Shown here: piece by piece, positions 45,360-55,619 of the stretch
Layout: the number at the start of each line of letters is the position of its first letter
Position numbering within the stretch: position 1 is the first letter of the stretch
From: Pseudomonas svalbardensis
Lineage (GTDB): Bacteria; Pseudomonadota; Gammaproteobacteria; Pseudomonadales; Pseudomonadaceae
Assembly (NCBI RefSeq): GCF_030053115.1
Contig: NZ_CP125619.1
Coordinates: 5,975,001-6,039,000 of the forward strand
Length of the DNA stretch: 64,000 bases
Direction of reading: 5' to 3'
The notes under the pieces: generated by a model
Database searches by the model: none
Seen by the model: only the letters and a program-made list of their open reading frames with translations
What the model was told of the DNA's origin: nothing
Translations under genes and position numbers: made by a program

Positions 45360-45380
45360 GCCCGAATACAAAACGGTGCG

Positions 45381-48254
45381 TCAGCGGTAATCATCCACCG
45401 GGACGCAAGCGCAAAACAGGTTCCGATCGCCGTAGACATTGTCCACCCGGTTCACCACCGGCCAGTACTTATGCGCCTTGGTGTGAGCATCCGGCGTCAC
45501 CGCCTGCTCGATGCTGTAGGGTCGCTCCCACACCCCGGTGATATCCGCCAAGGTGTGCGGCGAACGTTTCAGCGGGTTGTCATCGGCCGGCCAGTTGCCG
45601 TTCTGCACCTCGGTGATTTCCGCGCGGATACTCAGCATCGCCCCGATAAACCGGTCCAGCTCCGCCTTCGATTCACTTTCGGTGGGCTCAACCATCAACG
45701 TCCCCGGTACCGGAAACGACATGGTCGGCGCATGGAAGCCATAGTCCATCAGCCGCTTGGCGACGTCCTCCTCGCTGATCCCGGTCAGCGCCTTGAGTGG
45801 CCGCAGGTCAAGAATGCATTCGTGAGCCACCCGCTGGTTGCGCCCGGTGTAAAGCACCGGAAACGCCCCGGACAAGTGCTGCGCCAGGTAATTCGCGGCG
45901 AGAATCGCCACCTCACTGGCATCCGCCAATTGCGGCCCCATCATCGCAATGTACATCCAGCTGATCGGCAGGATGCTCGCGCTGCCCCAAGGCGCCGCGC
46001 TGACTGCGCCGTTTTGCGCTAATGGCCCGTCGATCGGCACCACCGGGTGATTGGCCACGAATGGCGCCAGATGCGCCCGCACACCAATCGGCCCCATGCC
46101 CGGCCCGCCGCCACCATGTGGAATGCAGAAAGTCTTGTGCAGGTTCATGTGGGACACGTCGGCACCAATGTCCGCCGGGCGCGCCAGTCCGACCTGGGCG
46201 TTGAGGTTGGCGCCATCCATGTACACCTGGCCGCCGTGGCTGTGGATAACTTCGCAGATTTCGCTGATGCCTTCCTCGTATACGCCGTGGGTCGATGGGT
46301 ACGTCGCCATCAGGCAAGCGAGTTTGTCTCCGGCCTCTGCGGCTTTGCCTTTGAGGTCATCCAGATCAACGTTGCCCGCCTCGTCGCATTCGACGATCAC
46401 CACCCGCATCCCGGCCATCTGCGCCGACGCCGGGTTGGTGCCGTGGGCCGAGGACGGGATCAGGCAAATATCCCGCGCGCCCTCATGACGACTCTCGTGA
46501 TATTTGCGGATCGCCAGCAACCCGGCGTACTCGCCTTGGGCGCCAGAGTTGGGTTGCATACAGATCGCGTCGTAACCGGTAATCGCGCAGAGCCAGCGCT
46601 CCAACTCTTCGATCATCAACGAATAACCGACCGCCTGCACTTTCGGCACAAACGGGTGCAGGTTGGCGAACTGCGGCCACGTGATCGGGATCATCTCACT
46701 GGTGGCGTTGAGCTTCATGGTGCAGGAGCCCAGCGGGATCATCGATTGATTGAGCGCCAGGTCCTTGTTCTCCAGTTGCTTGAGGTAGCGCAGCATCTCG
46801 GTTTCGCTGTGATGGGCGCTGAAGACCGGGTGGCGCAGATAAGGCGAGGTACGTAGCAGACCTGCGGGAATACCGGAAGCAAGGGCTTCAGCGTCCAGTT
46901 CGTCGACGTTAAACCCGTGATCGGAACCGAGGAACACATCAAACAACTTCGCGACGGTGGATTCGTCAGAGGTTTCGTCGAGGCTCAGCCCCAACTGCCC
47001 ACGCCCGAGGATGCGCAAGTTGATCTGTGCGGCCTGGGCGCTTTCGATGATTGCCGTCTGAGTACCACCGACCTCCAGCGTCAGCGTGTCGAAAAAGTGT
47101 GTGTTGAGGCGGGTGATGCCGCGGCGCTCCAGGCCAGCGGCGAGGATGCTGGTCAGCCGATGGACGCGTTGGGCAATGCGTTTGAGCCCATCCGGACCGT
47201 GGTAGACCGCATAGAAACTGGCAATGTTGGCCAGTAGCACCTGAGCGGTGCAAATGTTCGAGTTGGCCTTCTCCCGGCGGATATGTTGCTCGCGGGTTTG
47301 CAGGGCCATGCGCAGGGCGACGTTGGCGCGAGCATCTTTCGACACGCCGATGATCCGCCCGGGAATCGCCCGTTTGTACTCATCGCGACTGGCAAAAAAC
47401 GCCGCGTGAGGGCCGCCGTAACCCATGGGCACGCCGAAACGCTGGGATGAACCGAACACCACGTCAGCGCCCAACTCCCCCGGCGGCGTCAGCAACAGCA
47501 GACTCAGCAGATCGGTTGCGACACACGCCAAGGCTTGCTGCGCATGCAGATGATCGATCAAGGGACGAAGATCGCGGATTTCGCCGTGGGTGTCGGGATA
47601 TTGCAGGAGCGCGCCGAACACCTGGTGCTGCTTCAAGTTATCCACAGTGTCGATGATCAGCTCGAAGCCGAACCCTTCTGCTCGTGTCTGCACCACGGAA
47701 ATGGTCTGCGGATGACAGTTTTCGTCGACGAAGAACAGATTGCTTCTGGACTTGGCGACACGCTTGGCCAATGCCATGGCTTCCGCCGCCGCCGTAGCTT
47801 CGTCCAGCAGCGAGGCGTTGGCCAGTTCCAGGCCCGTGAGGTCGATGGTCAATTGCTGGAAGTTCAGCAGCGCTTCGAGCCGCCCTTGGGCGATCTCTGG
47901 TTGATACGGCGTGTATGCGGTGTACCAACCGGGATTTTCCAGCACGTTGCGCACAATAACGGTCGGCGTAAGGGTGCCGTGGTAGCCCATGCCGATCAGG
48001 CTGGTCCAGACCTGGTTTTGCTCGGCGTAACCGCGCAGTTTGGCCAGCGCGGCTTCTTCGTCGAGGGCAGGCGGCAGGTCGAGCGGCCTGTTCAGGCGGA
48101 TTCCCGGCGGCACCGTCTGCTCGATCAGCTCGACCCGGCTGCCGAGGCCGAGGCTGTCGAGCATCGCCTGTTGCTCGGCGGCATCGGGCCCGAGGTGGCG
48201 GCGGAGGAAGGCATTGGGGTCGCGTAACTGGCTCAAGGACGGCAACTGGGACAT
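45381..48254 (-). CDS. gcvP: Glycine dehydrogenase (decarboxylating), P-protein
   Basis: 957 residues, the size of the single-chain P-protein. Both halves are present: the N-terminal inactive half ([17 protein letters not shown]) and the C-terminal half with the PLP Lys707 in [18 protein letters not shown]. It decarboxylates glycine and passes the aminomethyl group to lipoyl-GcvH. It follows gcvH after 132 bp that contain a hairpin, so its expression may be tuned separately from gcvT and gcvH. Confidence 0.96.
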   Translation of the reverse strand: MSQLPSLSQLRDPNAFLRRHLGPDAAEQQAMLDSLGLGSRVELIEQTVPPGIRLNRPLDLPPALDEEAALAKLRGYAEQNQVWTSLIGMGYHGTLTPTVIVRNVLENPGWYTAYTPYQPEIAQGRLEALLNFQQLTIDLTGLELANASLLDEATAAAEAMALAKRVAKSRSNLFFVDENCHPQTISVVQTRAEGFGFELIIDTVDNLKQHQVFGALLQYPDTHGEIRDLRPLIDHLHAQQALACVATDLLSLLLLTPPGELGADVVFGSSQRFGVPMGYGGPHAAFFASRDEYKRAIPGRIIGVSKDARANVALRMALQTREQHIRREKANSNICTAQVLLANIASFYAVYHGPDGLKRIAQRVHRLTSILAAGLERRGITRLNTHFFDTLTLEVGGTQTAIIESAQAAQINLRILGRGQLGLSLDETSDESTVAKLFDVFLGSDHGFNVDELDAEALASGIPAGLLRTSPYLRHPVFSAHHSETEMLRYLKQLENKDLALNQSMIPLGSCTMKLNATSEMIPITWPQFANLHPFVPKVQAVGYSLMIEELERWLCAITGYDAICMQPNSGAQGEYAGLLAIRKYHESRHEGARDICLIPSSAHGTNPASAQMAGMRVVIVECDEAGNVDLDDLKGKAAEAGDKLACLMATYPSTHGVYEEGISEICEVIHSHGGQVYMDGANLNAQVGLARPADIGADVSHMNLHKTFCIPHGGGGPGMGPIGVRAHLAPFVANHPVVPIDGPLAQNGAVSAAPWGSASILPISWMYIAMMGPQLADASEVAILAANYLAQHLSGAFPVLYTGRNQRVAHECILDLRPLKALTGISEEDVAKRLMDYGFHAPTMSFPVPGTLMVEPTESESKAELDRFIGAMLSIRAEITEVQNGNWPADDNPLKRSPHTLADITGVWERPYSIEQAVTPDAHTKAHKYWPVVNRVDNVYGDRNLFCACVPVDDYR

Positions 48255-48342
48255 GACGGGCTCTCTCTTGACTGGCGCTCAGCGTCGATGCAACACGGTC
48301 AAACCAGCATAGCAGTCGATGTCGCTGTACCCCTTGATAATG

Positions 48343-48370
48343 AAAAAGCCCCGACTAGTCGGGGCTTTGG
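48343..48370 (-). terminator. Hairpin terminator between gcvH and gcvP
   Basis: AAAGCCCCGACT and AGTCGGGGCTTT form a perfect 12-bp palindrome followed on the minus strand by T residues, just past the gcvH stop. Only read-through or an own promoter in 48255-48342 would then express gcvP. Confidence 0.82.
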
Positions 48371-48386
48371 GGGTGACGCTAAACGC

Positions 48387-48770
48387 TTACTCGCCGATGG
48401 CGGATTTGTAGCCAGCTGCATCGAGCAGCTTGTCCAGATCGCCAGCGTTGCTTGGCTTGAGCTTGAAGATCCAGGCACCGTACGGGTCGGAGTTGAGCAA
48501 CTCAGGGTTGGCGCTCAGTTCTTCATTGATGGCAATCACTTCACCGGCAACCGGGGAGTAGATGTCCGAAGCGGCTTTAACCGACTCCACCACACCGGAT
48601 TGATCACCGGCAGCGAAGACTGTTCCGACTTCGGTCAGCTCAACGAACACCACGTCACCCAAGGCTTCCTGAGCGTGATCGCTGATGCCCACGGTGACGC
48701 TGCCATCGGCTTCGAGACGGGCCCACTCGTGACTTTCGGCAAAACGCAGGTCGGCAGGAATATCGCTCAT
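48387..48770 (-). CDS. gcvH: Glycine cleavage system H-protein
   Basis: 127 residues. The lipoylated residue is Lys65 in [15 protein letters not shown]. The fold-defining [20 protein letters not shown] and [14 protein letters not shown] segments are normal. GcvH shuttles the aminomethyl group between the P-, T- and L-proteins. It starts 50 bp after the gcvT stop. Confidence 0.97.
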   Translation of the reverse strand: MSDIPADLRFAESHEWARLEADGSVTVGISDHAQEALGDVVFVELTEVGTVFAAGDQSGVVESVKAASDIYSPVAGEVIAINEELSANPELLNSDPYGAWIFKLKPSNAGDLDKLLDAAGYKSAIGE

Positions 48771-48820
48771 GTTCTATGTCCTCAAGAGAATTGTCAGCGG
48801 TCGTTGCCCGCCAGAAAAGG

Positions 48821-49903
48821 TTAGATCAAGGTTTTGCCATGGCGTACGAAGGTCGGTTTGACCACTCGGACCGGGTACCACTTGCCACGGATTTCCACTT
48901 CTGCGCGGTCGGCTGTTGCCATCGGCACGCGCGCCAGTGCTATCGACTTGCTAAGCGTAGGAGAGAAACTACCACTGGTGATCTCCCCTTCGCCAACATT
49001 GGCGATGCGGACCACTTGATGAGCGCGCAAAACCCCACGCTCCTCAAGGACCAGACCGACCAGTTTGTGCTGCACGCCACCCGCCCGTTCGGCTTCCAGA
49101 GCACTGCGACCTATGAACTGGCGAGTGGCCGGCTCCCAGGCAATGCTCCAGGCCATGTTGGAGGCCAGCGGTGAAACGTCTTGGTGAATGTCCTGACCGT
49201 AGAGGTTCATACCGGCTTCGACCCGCAGCGTATCGCGCGCCCCGAGGCCGATCGGCGAGATGCCCGCGCCCACCAGATCGTTGAAGAATCCTGGCGCTTG
49301 ATTGGCCGGCAGCACGATTTCCAGGCCATCTTCGCCGGTGTAGCCCGTGCGTGCGATGAACCAGTCACCATCGGCCTGGCCTTCGAAAGGCTTGAGCATC
49401 TGAATCAGGTTGCCGCGGGACTGGGTCACCAGTTCGGAGATTTTATGCCGGGCCTGGGGACCTTGAATGGCCAGCATCGCCAGCTCGGAGCGCTCGTTGA
49501 GCCGCACCTTGAAACCATCGATATGGGCCTGCATCCAGGCGAGGTCCTGATTACGGGTGGAGGCGTTGACCACCAGCCGATAACCTTCGTCGAGACGGTA
49601 GACGATCATGTCGTCGACGATGCCGCCGCGCTTGTTGAGCATGGTGCTGTACAAGGCACGGCCAGGGCTGTGCAGACGTTCGACGTCATTGGCCAGCAAA
49701 TGCTGGAGCCAGGCCTTGGCCTGAGGGCCGCTGACATCGATCACGGTCATGTGGGACACATCGAAAACCCCGCAATCGCGACGCACCTGATGGTGTTCCT
49801 CGACCTGCGAGCCGTAATGCAAAGGCATATCCCAACCGCCAAAATCGACCATCTTCGCGCCGAGGGCGAGATGAAGGTCATACAGAGGCGTGCGCTGTCC
49901 CAT
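48821..49903 (-). CDS. gcvT: Glycine cleavage T-protein (aminomethyltransferase)
   Basis: 360 residues with the GCV_T folate-binding domain (GAKMVDFGGWDMPLHYGSQ, RRDCGVFDVSHM) and the C-terminal beta-barrel (LVGLVLEERGVLRAHQ). It releases ammonia and forms 5,10-methylene-THF. It is the first gene of gcvTHP and has a GGAAGGAG site. Upstream (49904-50059) I see only a hairpin GAAAGCCTT/AAGGCTTTC and no glycine riboswitch core. Confidence 0.96.
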   Translation of the reverse strand: MGQRTPLYDLHLALGAKMVDFGGWDMPLHYGSQVEEHHQVRRDCGVFDVSHMTVIDVSGPQAKAWLQHLLANDVERLHSPGRALYSTMLNKRGGIVDDMIVYRLDEGYRLVVNASTRNQDLAWMQAHIDGFKVRLNERSELAMLAIQGPQARHKISELVTQSRGNLIQMLKPFEGQADGDWFIARTGYTGEDGLEIVLPANQAPGFFNDLVGAGISPIGLGARDTLRVEAGMNLYGQDIHQDVSPLASNMAWSIAWEPATRQFIGRSALEAERAGGVQHKLVGLVLEERGVLRAHQVVRIANVGEGEITSGSFSPTLSKSIALARVPMATADRAEVEIRGKWYPVRVVKPTFVRHGKTLI

Positions 49904-50059
49904 GGGTTTCTCCTTCCGGGCGTGGCGAAGGTGCGGGCCGGTGCTGCACGGGGTGAAAGCCTTGAAATAGAAGGCTTTCAGCCGATTTCAGCTACCTGAT
50001 CCGTAGGACGGACCGCACCGAATGCCGCGCATTGTAGCCTCAAGGTGTAGGACTGGCAC

Positions 50060-51676
50060 CTAGGCGTTTCGATGCGCTGAACGTCGAATCAATCCGATGA
50101 CCGGTAGCAGGCCGACCAAAACCAGAGTCAAGGCCGGCAAAGAGGCCCTCGCCCACTCGCCTTCGCTGGTCATTTCGAAGATGCGCACCGCCAGCGTATC
50201 CCAGCCAAACGGGCGCATCAGAAGGGTCGCGGGCATTTCCTTGAGCACATCGACGAACACCAGCAACGCAGCGCTCAACGTTCCTGGCAGCAATAACGGC
50301 AGATACACTTTGAAAAACAGTCGTGGCCCACTGACGCCAAGGCTACGTGCCGCTTCGGGCAAAGATGGCCGTATTCGCGCCAGACTGCTTTCCAGCGGCC
50401 CATAAGCCACCGCGATGAAACGCACCAGATAGGCCAGCAACAACGCCGAGAGGCTGCCCAGCAACAATGGCTTGCCGGCGCCGCCCAACCAGCCCGATAA
50501 CGGGATCACCAGTTCGCGATCCAGGTAACTGAACGCCAGCATGATCGACACCGCCAGCACCGAACCCGGCAAGGCGTAGCCGAGGTTGGCCAGGCTGATG
50601 CCGGAGCGGATCGCTCGGGTCGGAGCCTGGCGCCGGGCAAACGCCAGCACTAAAGCAACACTGACGGTGATCAGCGCCGCCATGCCGCCCAGGTACAACG
50701 TATGGACGATCAACCCCGCGTAACGCTCATCCAGGTCGAAGCGCCCGCGCTGCCAGAACCACACCACCAGTTGAAGCACTGGAATGACGAAAGCGCAGGC
50801 GAACACCAGACTGCACCAACTCATGGCCGCCAGCGCCTTGAAACCGCGCAGGTGATACAGCGCCTTGACCCGAGGTCGTTCGTTACTCGCCCGGTTGGCC
50901 CCGCGAGCACGACGCTCGCCGTACATCACGACCATCACCACCAGCAGCAACAGGCTGGCGAGTTGCGCGGCGGTGGAGAGGCTGAAAAATCCGTACCAGG
51001 TCTTGTAGATGGCGGTCGTGAACGTGTCGAAGTTGAACACCGACACCGCACCGAAGTCTGCCAGGGTTTCCATCAACGCCAGCGCCACGCCAGCGCCGAT
51101 GGCCGGGCGCGCCATGGGCAGCGCGACTCGCCAGAACGCTTGCCACGGGGATTGCCCCAGGACTCGCGCCGCTTCCATCAGGCCTTTGCCCTGAGCCAGG
51201 AACGCGGTTCGCGCCAACAGGTAAACGTAAGGATAGAAGACCAGCACCAGCACCAGAATCACACCGCCGGTGGAGCGCACGCGCGGCAACCTCAAGCCCG
51301 TGCCGAACCATTCGCGCAACAGGGTTTGCACGGGGCCGGCAAAATCCAACAGGCCGACGAAGACGAATGCCAGCACATAAGCGGGAATGGCGAATGGCAG
51401 CATCAGCGCCCAGTCCAGCCAACGCCGACCGGGGAATTCGCAGAGGCTGGTGAGCCAGGCGAGGCTCACACCCAAGAGCGTCACGCCGATACCGACGCCG
51501 AGCACCAGGGTCAGGGTATTGCTTAGCAAGCGCGGCATCTGGGTATCCCAGAGGTGGGACCAGATTTGATGATCGATGGTTTGCCATGACAACAGCAAAA
51601 CGCTAAGTGGCAGCAGGACCAGCGCAGCGATGGCGAAGACCAGGGGATACCAGCGGCGTTGGGCGGGGTGGGCCAC
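50060..51676 (-). CDS. Ferric iron ABC transporter permease (FbpB/AfuB-like, two fused permease domains)
   Basis: I take the GTG at 51676 (MAHPAQRRWYPLVFAIAALV); the longer frame begins with a TTG at the edge of a repeat. The 538-residue protein has about twelve membrane helices and two EAA-type loops (MEAARVLGQSPWQAFWRVALP and PEAARSLGVSGPRLFFKVYLP), so both halves of the channel are in one chain, as in FbpB. It is downstream of the ferric binding protein, from which a 190-bp repeat separates it. No ATPase gene is adjacent. Confidence 0.9.
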   Translation of the reverse strand: MAHPAQRRWYPLVFAIAALVLLPLSVLLLSWQTIDHQIWSHLWDTQMPRLLSNTLTLVLGVGIGVTLLGVSLAWLTSLCEFPGRRWLDWALMLPFAIPAYVLAFVFVGLLDFAGPVQTLLREWFGTGLRLPRVRSTGGVILVLVLVFYPYVYLLARTAFLAQGKGLMEAARVLGQSPWQAFWRVALPMARPAIGAGVALALMETLADFGAVSVFNFDTFTTAIYKTWYGFFSLSTAAQLASLLLLVVMVVMYGERRARGANRASNERPRVKALYHLRGFKALAAMSWCSLVFACAFVIPVLQLVVWFWQRGRFDLDERYAGLIVHTLYLGGMAALITVSVALVLAFARRQAPTRAIRSGISLANLGYALPGSVLAVSIMLAFSYLDRELVIPLSGWLGGAGKPLLLGSLSALLLAYLVRFIAVAYGPLESSLARIRPSLPEAARSLGVSGPRLFFKVYLPLLLPGTLSAALLVFVDVLKEMPATLLMRPFGWDTLAVRIFEMTSEGEWARASLPALTLVLVGLLPVIGLIRRSAHRNA

Positions 51677-51716
51677 GTTAAGGTCTCTGAGACGGTGAGT
51701 TTGGTGTCTGGGCTCC

Positions 51717-51909
51717 AAGATCGCCCCCTCACCCTAACCCTCTCCCCAAAGGGGCGAGGGGACTGACCGCGGCGTTTAGTTGAAATCCTGCGACTTGAAA
51801 TTTCAAAGTCGAACTCAGGAATTGAAAAGCATAAAGATCAGCTCCCTTTCCCCCTCTCCCCCGTGGGGAGAGGGATGGGCGGGCGGCGTTCCGATGAGGG
51901 GTGGATCTT
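51717..51909. repeat. Dispersed palindromic repeat, copy 2 (uninterrupted)
   Basis: The ends AAGATC/GATCTT are inverse, and the flanking CCCCCTCACCCTAACCCTCTCC and the CCCTCTCCC...GGGGAGAGGG segment are shared with copy 1 at 3325-4950. The middle includes an A/T-rich palindromic stretch (GACTTGAAATTTCAAAGTC, 51799-51817 approximately). It lies between fbpA- and fbpB-type genes of one operon. Confidence 0.85.
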
Positions 51910-51936
51910 GAAGCTAACGAAAGAATACCGCCAGAT

Positions 51937-52941
51937 TCAGTTCCAACCCGCCCGATCCATCATCCGAATCGCTTCAGCCTGACGCTTGCCGGCAATTTCC
52001 ACAGGCAAGGTATCGGCGACAAACTTGCCCCAACTCGCCACCTCAGCAGACGGCTGAACGGCAGGGTTGGCCGGGAATTCCTGGTTCACGTCAGCAAAGA
52101 TCTTCTGCGCTTCAGGTGTGGTCATCCATTCCACCAAGGCCTTGGCTGCTTCCGGGTGCGGAGCATGTTTGGTCAGGCCGATGCCCGACAGGTTCACGTG
52201 CACGCCACGATCACCCTGGTTCGGCCAGAACAGCTTCACCGCCAGATCAGGCTTCTGCTTGTGCAGACGACCGTAGTAGTACGTGTTGACGATGCCGACG
52301 TCGCATTGACCCGCGTTGATGGCCTCCAGCACCGCGATGTCATCCGAGAACACGTCGGTGGACAGGTTACTCACCCAGCCCTTGAGAATTTTCTCGGTTT
52401 TGTCGGCGCCATGGACTTCGATCATGGTGGCGGTCAGTGACTGGTTGTAGACCTTCTTCGCTGTGCGCAGGCACAGGCGACCTTCCCAGTTCTTGTCGGC
52501 CAGACCTTCGTAGGTGGTCAACTCACCGGGTTTCACCCGATCGGTGGAGTAAGCGATGGTCCTCGCCCGCAGGCTCAGGCCAGTCCAGGCATGAGCGGAT
52601 GAGCGGTATTGCAGCGGGATGTTGGCGTCGATCACCTTGGAGGTGAACGGTTGCAGGATGCCCATTTGCTCGGCCTGCCAGAGGTTGCCGGCATCGACGG
52701 TCAGCAGCAGATCCGCGGTGGCGTTCTCGCCCTCGGCCTTGATCCGCTGCATCAGCGGCGCTTCCTTGTCGGTGATGAACTTCACCTGCACGCCGGTTTT
52801 CGCGGTGTAGGCATCGAAGACCGGTTTGATCAGCTCGTCGATACGCGAGGAGTAAACCACCACCTCGTCAGCGGCCTGGGCTGCGGTGCTGCCAATCAGG
52901 GTCAGGGCGAGTGCGGTCAGTAGACGCTTCGGTACCAGCAT
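51937..52941 (-). CDS. Ferric iron-binding periplasmic protein (FbpA/HitA-like)
   Basis: 334 residues with signal peptide to AQAADE. Mature start [20 protein letters not shown] is typical of the transferrin-like FbpA group, and the iron-binding tyrosines are Tyr221-Tyr223 in [10 protein letters not shown]. It captures Fe3+ in the periplasm and passes it to the fused permease. An inverted AAATG...CATTT lies 33-53 bp upstream (52974-52994) and may belong to a Fur site, but it is a poor match. The operon sits between gcvT and ubiI. Confidence 0.92.
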   Translation of the reverse strand: MLVPKRLLTALALTLIGSTAAQAADEVVVYSSRIDELIKPVFDAYTAKTGVQVKFITDKEAPLMQRIKAEGENATADLLLTVDAGNLWQAEQMGILQPFTSKVIDANIPLQYRSSAHAWTGLSLRARTIAYSTDRVKPGELTTYEGLADKNWEGRLCLRTAKKVYNQSLTATMIEVHGADKTEKILKGWVSNLSTDVFSDDIAVLEAINAGQCDVGIVNTYYYGRLHKQKPDLAVKLFWPNQGDRGVHVNLSGIGLTKHAPHPEAAKALVEWMTTPEAQKIFADVNQEFPANPAVQPSAEVASWGKFVADTLPVEIAGKRQAEAIRMMDRAGWN

Positions 52942-53059
52942 GGGAGCGATCTCTCGATTGGAAAAGTGAGGTCAAATGATATGGACTCACATTTACGTTC
53001 TCAATCGAACAGTTGGCGGAGGCGTTACCAGATGTTGCGCGCAGCCCTGCAAGGGTGAG

Positions 53060-54283
53060 TCAGGCCTTGGCGAGTGCCGGTAGATCCCCGGTCAATCCCA
53101 GTGCTTCGCGCACGAATAGCGCCTTGGCTTCGGGCATCTGGTCGACCATCTTCAACCCGGCATTACGCAACCAGCGAATCGGCAACGGATCAGCCTGGAA
53201 CAGGCGTTCGAAGCCTTCCATCGCCGCCATCAATGCCAGGTTGTGGGGCATGCGCCGACGTTCGTAACGGCTGAGCACTTTCACATCCGCCAGACGCTCG
53301 CCACGCACGGCCGCTTGCAACAGCACTTCGGCCAGCACGGCCGCATCGAGAAAACCAAGGTTCACGCCCTGCCCGGCCAATGGGTGAATGGTGTGCGCTG
53401 CATCACCGATCAACGCCAAACCTTCAGCCACATAACGCTTGGCATGACGCTGCCGCAGCGGTACGCACAGACGCGGGTCTGCGCTGATCACTGTGCCCAG
53501 TCGGCCTTCGAAGGCCCGCTCCAGCGCTTTGCAGAAACCTTCGTCGTCCAGCGCCATCAGGCGTTCGGCTTCGCTCGGGGTGGTCGACCAGACGATCGAA
53601 CACCAATCCTGCTGACCATCACGCTCCAGCGGCAGAAACGCCAATGGACCGTTGTCGGTGAAACGCTGCCAGGCGGTCAGTTGATGAGGTTTGGAGCTGC
53701 GCACGCTGGTGACGATCGCATGGTGCAGATAATCCCACTCGCGAGTCGCCACACCGGTCAGTCGCCGCACTGCGGAGTTGGCGCCATCCGCCGCAATCAC
53801 CAGCGGTGCGCGTAGCGTGCGCCCATCGGCCAGGGTCAGCAGCCAATCGTCGCCGGAGCGACGCATTTGCTCCAGGCGCGCGTTGGCCAGCATTCCCAGA
53901 TCACAGTCATGCAAACGGTCGAGCAAGGCATCCTGAACCACGCGGTTCTCGACGATATGCCCCAGCACTTCAGCATGCACACTGGTCGCCGAAAAATGGA
54001 TTTGCCCGGTGCCGCTGCCGTCCCAGACGTGCATGTCGGTATACGGGCTGCTGCGCCGGTTGGCGATACCGTCCCAGACACCGAGGCGTTCGAGAATCCT
54101 ATGGCTGGCCGTCGACAAGGCGCTCACTCGCGGTTCGAACGGCGATTGCTCGTCGAAGGGTTTGACGCTCATCGGGCTGCCGTCCAGCAGCAGGACTTCC
54201 AGCCCGCTGTCCTGCAACGCCAGCGCCAGGGTGCTACCGACCATTCCGGCCCCGACAATCAGCAGATCTGCGCGCATTTCCAT
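53060..54283 (-). CDS. ubiI: FAD-dependent ubiquinone-pathway hydroxylase (UbiI/VisC-like)
   Basis: 407-residue UbiH/UbiF/VisC flavoprotein: FAD dinucleotide motif DLLIVGAGMVGSTLALAL at the N-terminus, DG motif (LVIAADGANSAVR) and LIGDAAHTIHPLAGQGVNLG. By position, directly after ubiH and before gcvT in the same order as E. coli pepP-ubiH-ubiI-gcv, it should be the C5 hydroxylase UbiI. Sequence alone does not separate it from UbiF-type enzymes. Start is 3 bp after the DUF4442 remnant. Confidence 0.83.
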   Translation of the reverse strand: MEMRADLLIVGAGMVGSTLALALQDSGLEVLLLDGSPMSVKPFDEQSPFEPRVSALSTASHRILERLGVWDGIANRRSSPYTDMHVWDGSGTGQIHFSATSVHAEVLGHIVENRVVQDALLDRLHDCDLGMLANARLEQMRRSGDDWLLTLADGRTLRAPLVIAADGANSAVRRLTGVATREWDYLHHAIVTSVRSSKPHQLTAWQRFTDNGPLAFLPLERDGQQDWCSIVWSTTPSEAERLMALDDEGFCKALERAFEGRLGTVISADPRLCVPLRQRHAKRYVAEGLALIGDAAHTIHPLAGQGVNLGFLDAAVLAEVLLQAAVRGERLADVKVLSRYERRRMPHNLALMAAMEGFERLFQADPLPIRWLRNAGLKMVDQMPEAKALFVREALGLTGDLPALAKA

Positions 54284-54286
54284 GCT

Positions 54287-54439
54287 TTAAGCCTGTCTCG
54301 CTTGCGGCTTGAGCCGCATATAAAGGGTTTTCCCGACCCGCGCCACCAAAGTGTCGGCGCCGAGGTACGGCGAATAGAAGCTCATCACCCAACACATCAA
54401 CCGCGCTTTGCCGAACTTGTTGGTCAGCCACTTAAGCAT
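54287..54439 (-). pseudogene. DUF4442 (thioesterase-like) gene remnant with large in-frame internal deletion
   Basis: A 50-codon frame between ubiH and ubiI reads MLKWLTNKFGKARLMCWVMS, FYSPYLGA, then DTLVARVGKTLYMRLKPQ. The first part is the N-terminus and the last part (xKTLYxR) the C-terminus of the DUF4442 protein usually found here (PA5222 in PAO1, about 150 residues, recalled). About 100 internal residues with the hotdog core are missing, and the frame stays open. The ATG overlaps the ubiH end by 8 bp and its stop is 3 bp from ubiI, so translational coupling is kept. It is too short to be a functional thioesterase. Confidence 0.65.
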
Positions 54440-55619
54440 CGGGACGCGTACCCAAACCCATGGCCTGCCGGGCGAACCAGCGTTTGGCCGGCGGCAGCAG
54501 ATCGAGACCGAGCAGACCGATGTTACGGCCGAGGGAAACCAGCGGTTGAGTGCTGCCGAACAAACGGGTGACCTGATCGGAGAAGCCCACGGTCAGGTTC
54601 TGATCCAGACGCTGACGCTCGCGGTAAGCCTGCAAGGTCGCAAAATCGCCGGGAGATGTTTCGCTGGTCAACAACGCATCGGCCAAAGCTTGAGCATCAC
54701 GCAAGGACAAGTTGAAACCTTGCCCTGCAATCGGGTGCAGGCTGTGGGCAGCATTGCCGAGAATCGCCAGATGCGGACGCACCTGCTCTTCGGCCTCGAT
54801 CAATGTCAGCGGGTACAAATGCCGCGCGCCAACCTGCTTCAAAGTGCCGAGGCGATAACCGAACACGCCTTGCAACTCACTAAGGAAGCTCTTTTCATCG
54901 AGGTTCGCCAGCCGTTGCGCATCCATCCCCAGACGGGTCCACACCAGTGCGCAGCGGTTTTCCGGCAACGGCAACAACGCCATCGGCCCGTCATCGGTGA
55001 AACGCTCGAAGGCCATGCCGTTGTGCGCTTCACTCGGCGTGATGTTGGCAATCAACGCGCTCTGGTTGTACGGACGCTTTTTGATGCCGATCCCCAGTTG
55101 CTCGCGCAGGCCGGAACGGCCGCCATCAGCCAGCACCGCAAGATCGCATTCCAGAGTGGTTTCGTCGTTGAGGGTCAGGCGATAGCCGCCGGTCATTGGC
55201 TCCATTCGCGTGACTTCCGCCGGGCAACGCCAGCTGATCACGTCCTTGTCCAGACCTTGCCAGAGGCATTGGCCGAGCCAGGCGTTTTCCACCACATAGC
55301 CCAGCGCCGGAACGCCCTCTTCCATCGCCGACAACCGTGCCGTGGAAAAACGCCCACGGTCGGACACATGAATTTGCTTGATCGGCTCGGCGCGACGGGA
55401 GATTTCCTGCCACACGCCCAACCGTTGATAAATCTGCTTGGCGCCGTAGGACAACGCCGAAGAACGGGCATCGTAGCTCGGCTGATAAGTGTCACCCGGG
55501 GCAAACGGTTCGATCAGCACGATCTTCCAGCCACGAGCCTTGGCTCCGGCCTGCAATGCCAACGCCAGGCTGGCGCCGACCAGACCACCACCGATGATTG
55601 CCAGATTGACTCGACTCAT
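54432..55619 (-). CDS. ubiH: 2-octaprenyl-6-methoxyphenol hydroxylase UbiH
   Basis: 395 residues with the FAD motif LAIIGGGLVGASLALALQ, LAVLADGGRSGLREQ and LGNAAHSLHPIAGQGFNLSL. It hydroxylates C1 of the ubiquinone precursor ring at the membrane. Its ATG overlaps the pepP stop by 4 bp, and it leads into the DUF4442 remnant and ubiI. The gene pair ubiH/pepP is conserved widely in proteobacteria. Confidence 0.92.
   Translation of the reverse strand: MSRVNLAIIGGGLVGASLALALQAGAKARGWKIVLIEPFAPGDTYQPSYDARSSALSYGAKQIYQRLGVWQEISRRAEPIKQIHVSDRGRFSTARLSAMEEGVPALGYVVENAWLGQCLWQGLDKDVISWRCPAEVTRMEPMTGGYRLTLNDETTLECDLAVLADGGRSGLREQLGIGIKKRPYNQSALIANITPSEAHNGMAFERFTDDGPMALLPLPENRCALVWTRLGMDAQRLANLDEKSFLSELQGVFGYRLGTLKQVGARHLYPLTLIEAEEQVRPHLAILGNAAHSLHPIAGQGFNLSLRDAQALADALLTSETSPGDFATLQAYRERQRLDQNLTVGFSDQVTRLFGSTQPLVSLGRNIGLLGLDLLPPAKRWFARQAMGLGTRPDA

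Noticed and set aside
49904..50059. Possible glycine riboswitch upstream of gcvT
   Set aside because: I looked for the conserved paired aptamer cores and found only a simple hairpin (GAAAGCCTT/AAGGCTTTC); the space is also short for a tandem riboswitch.
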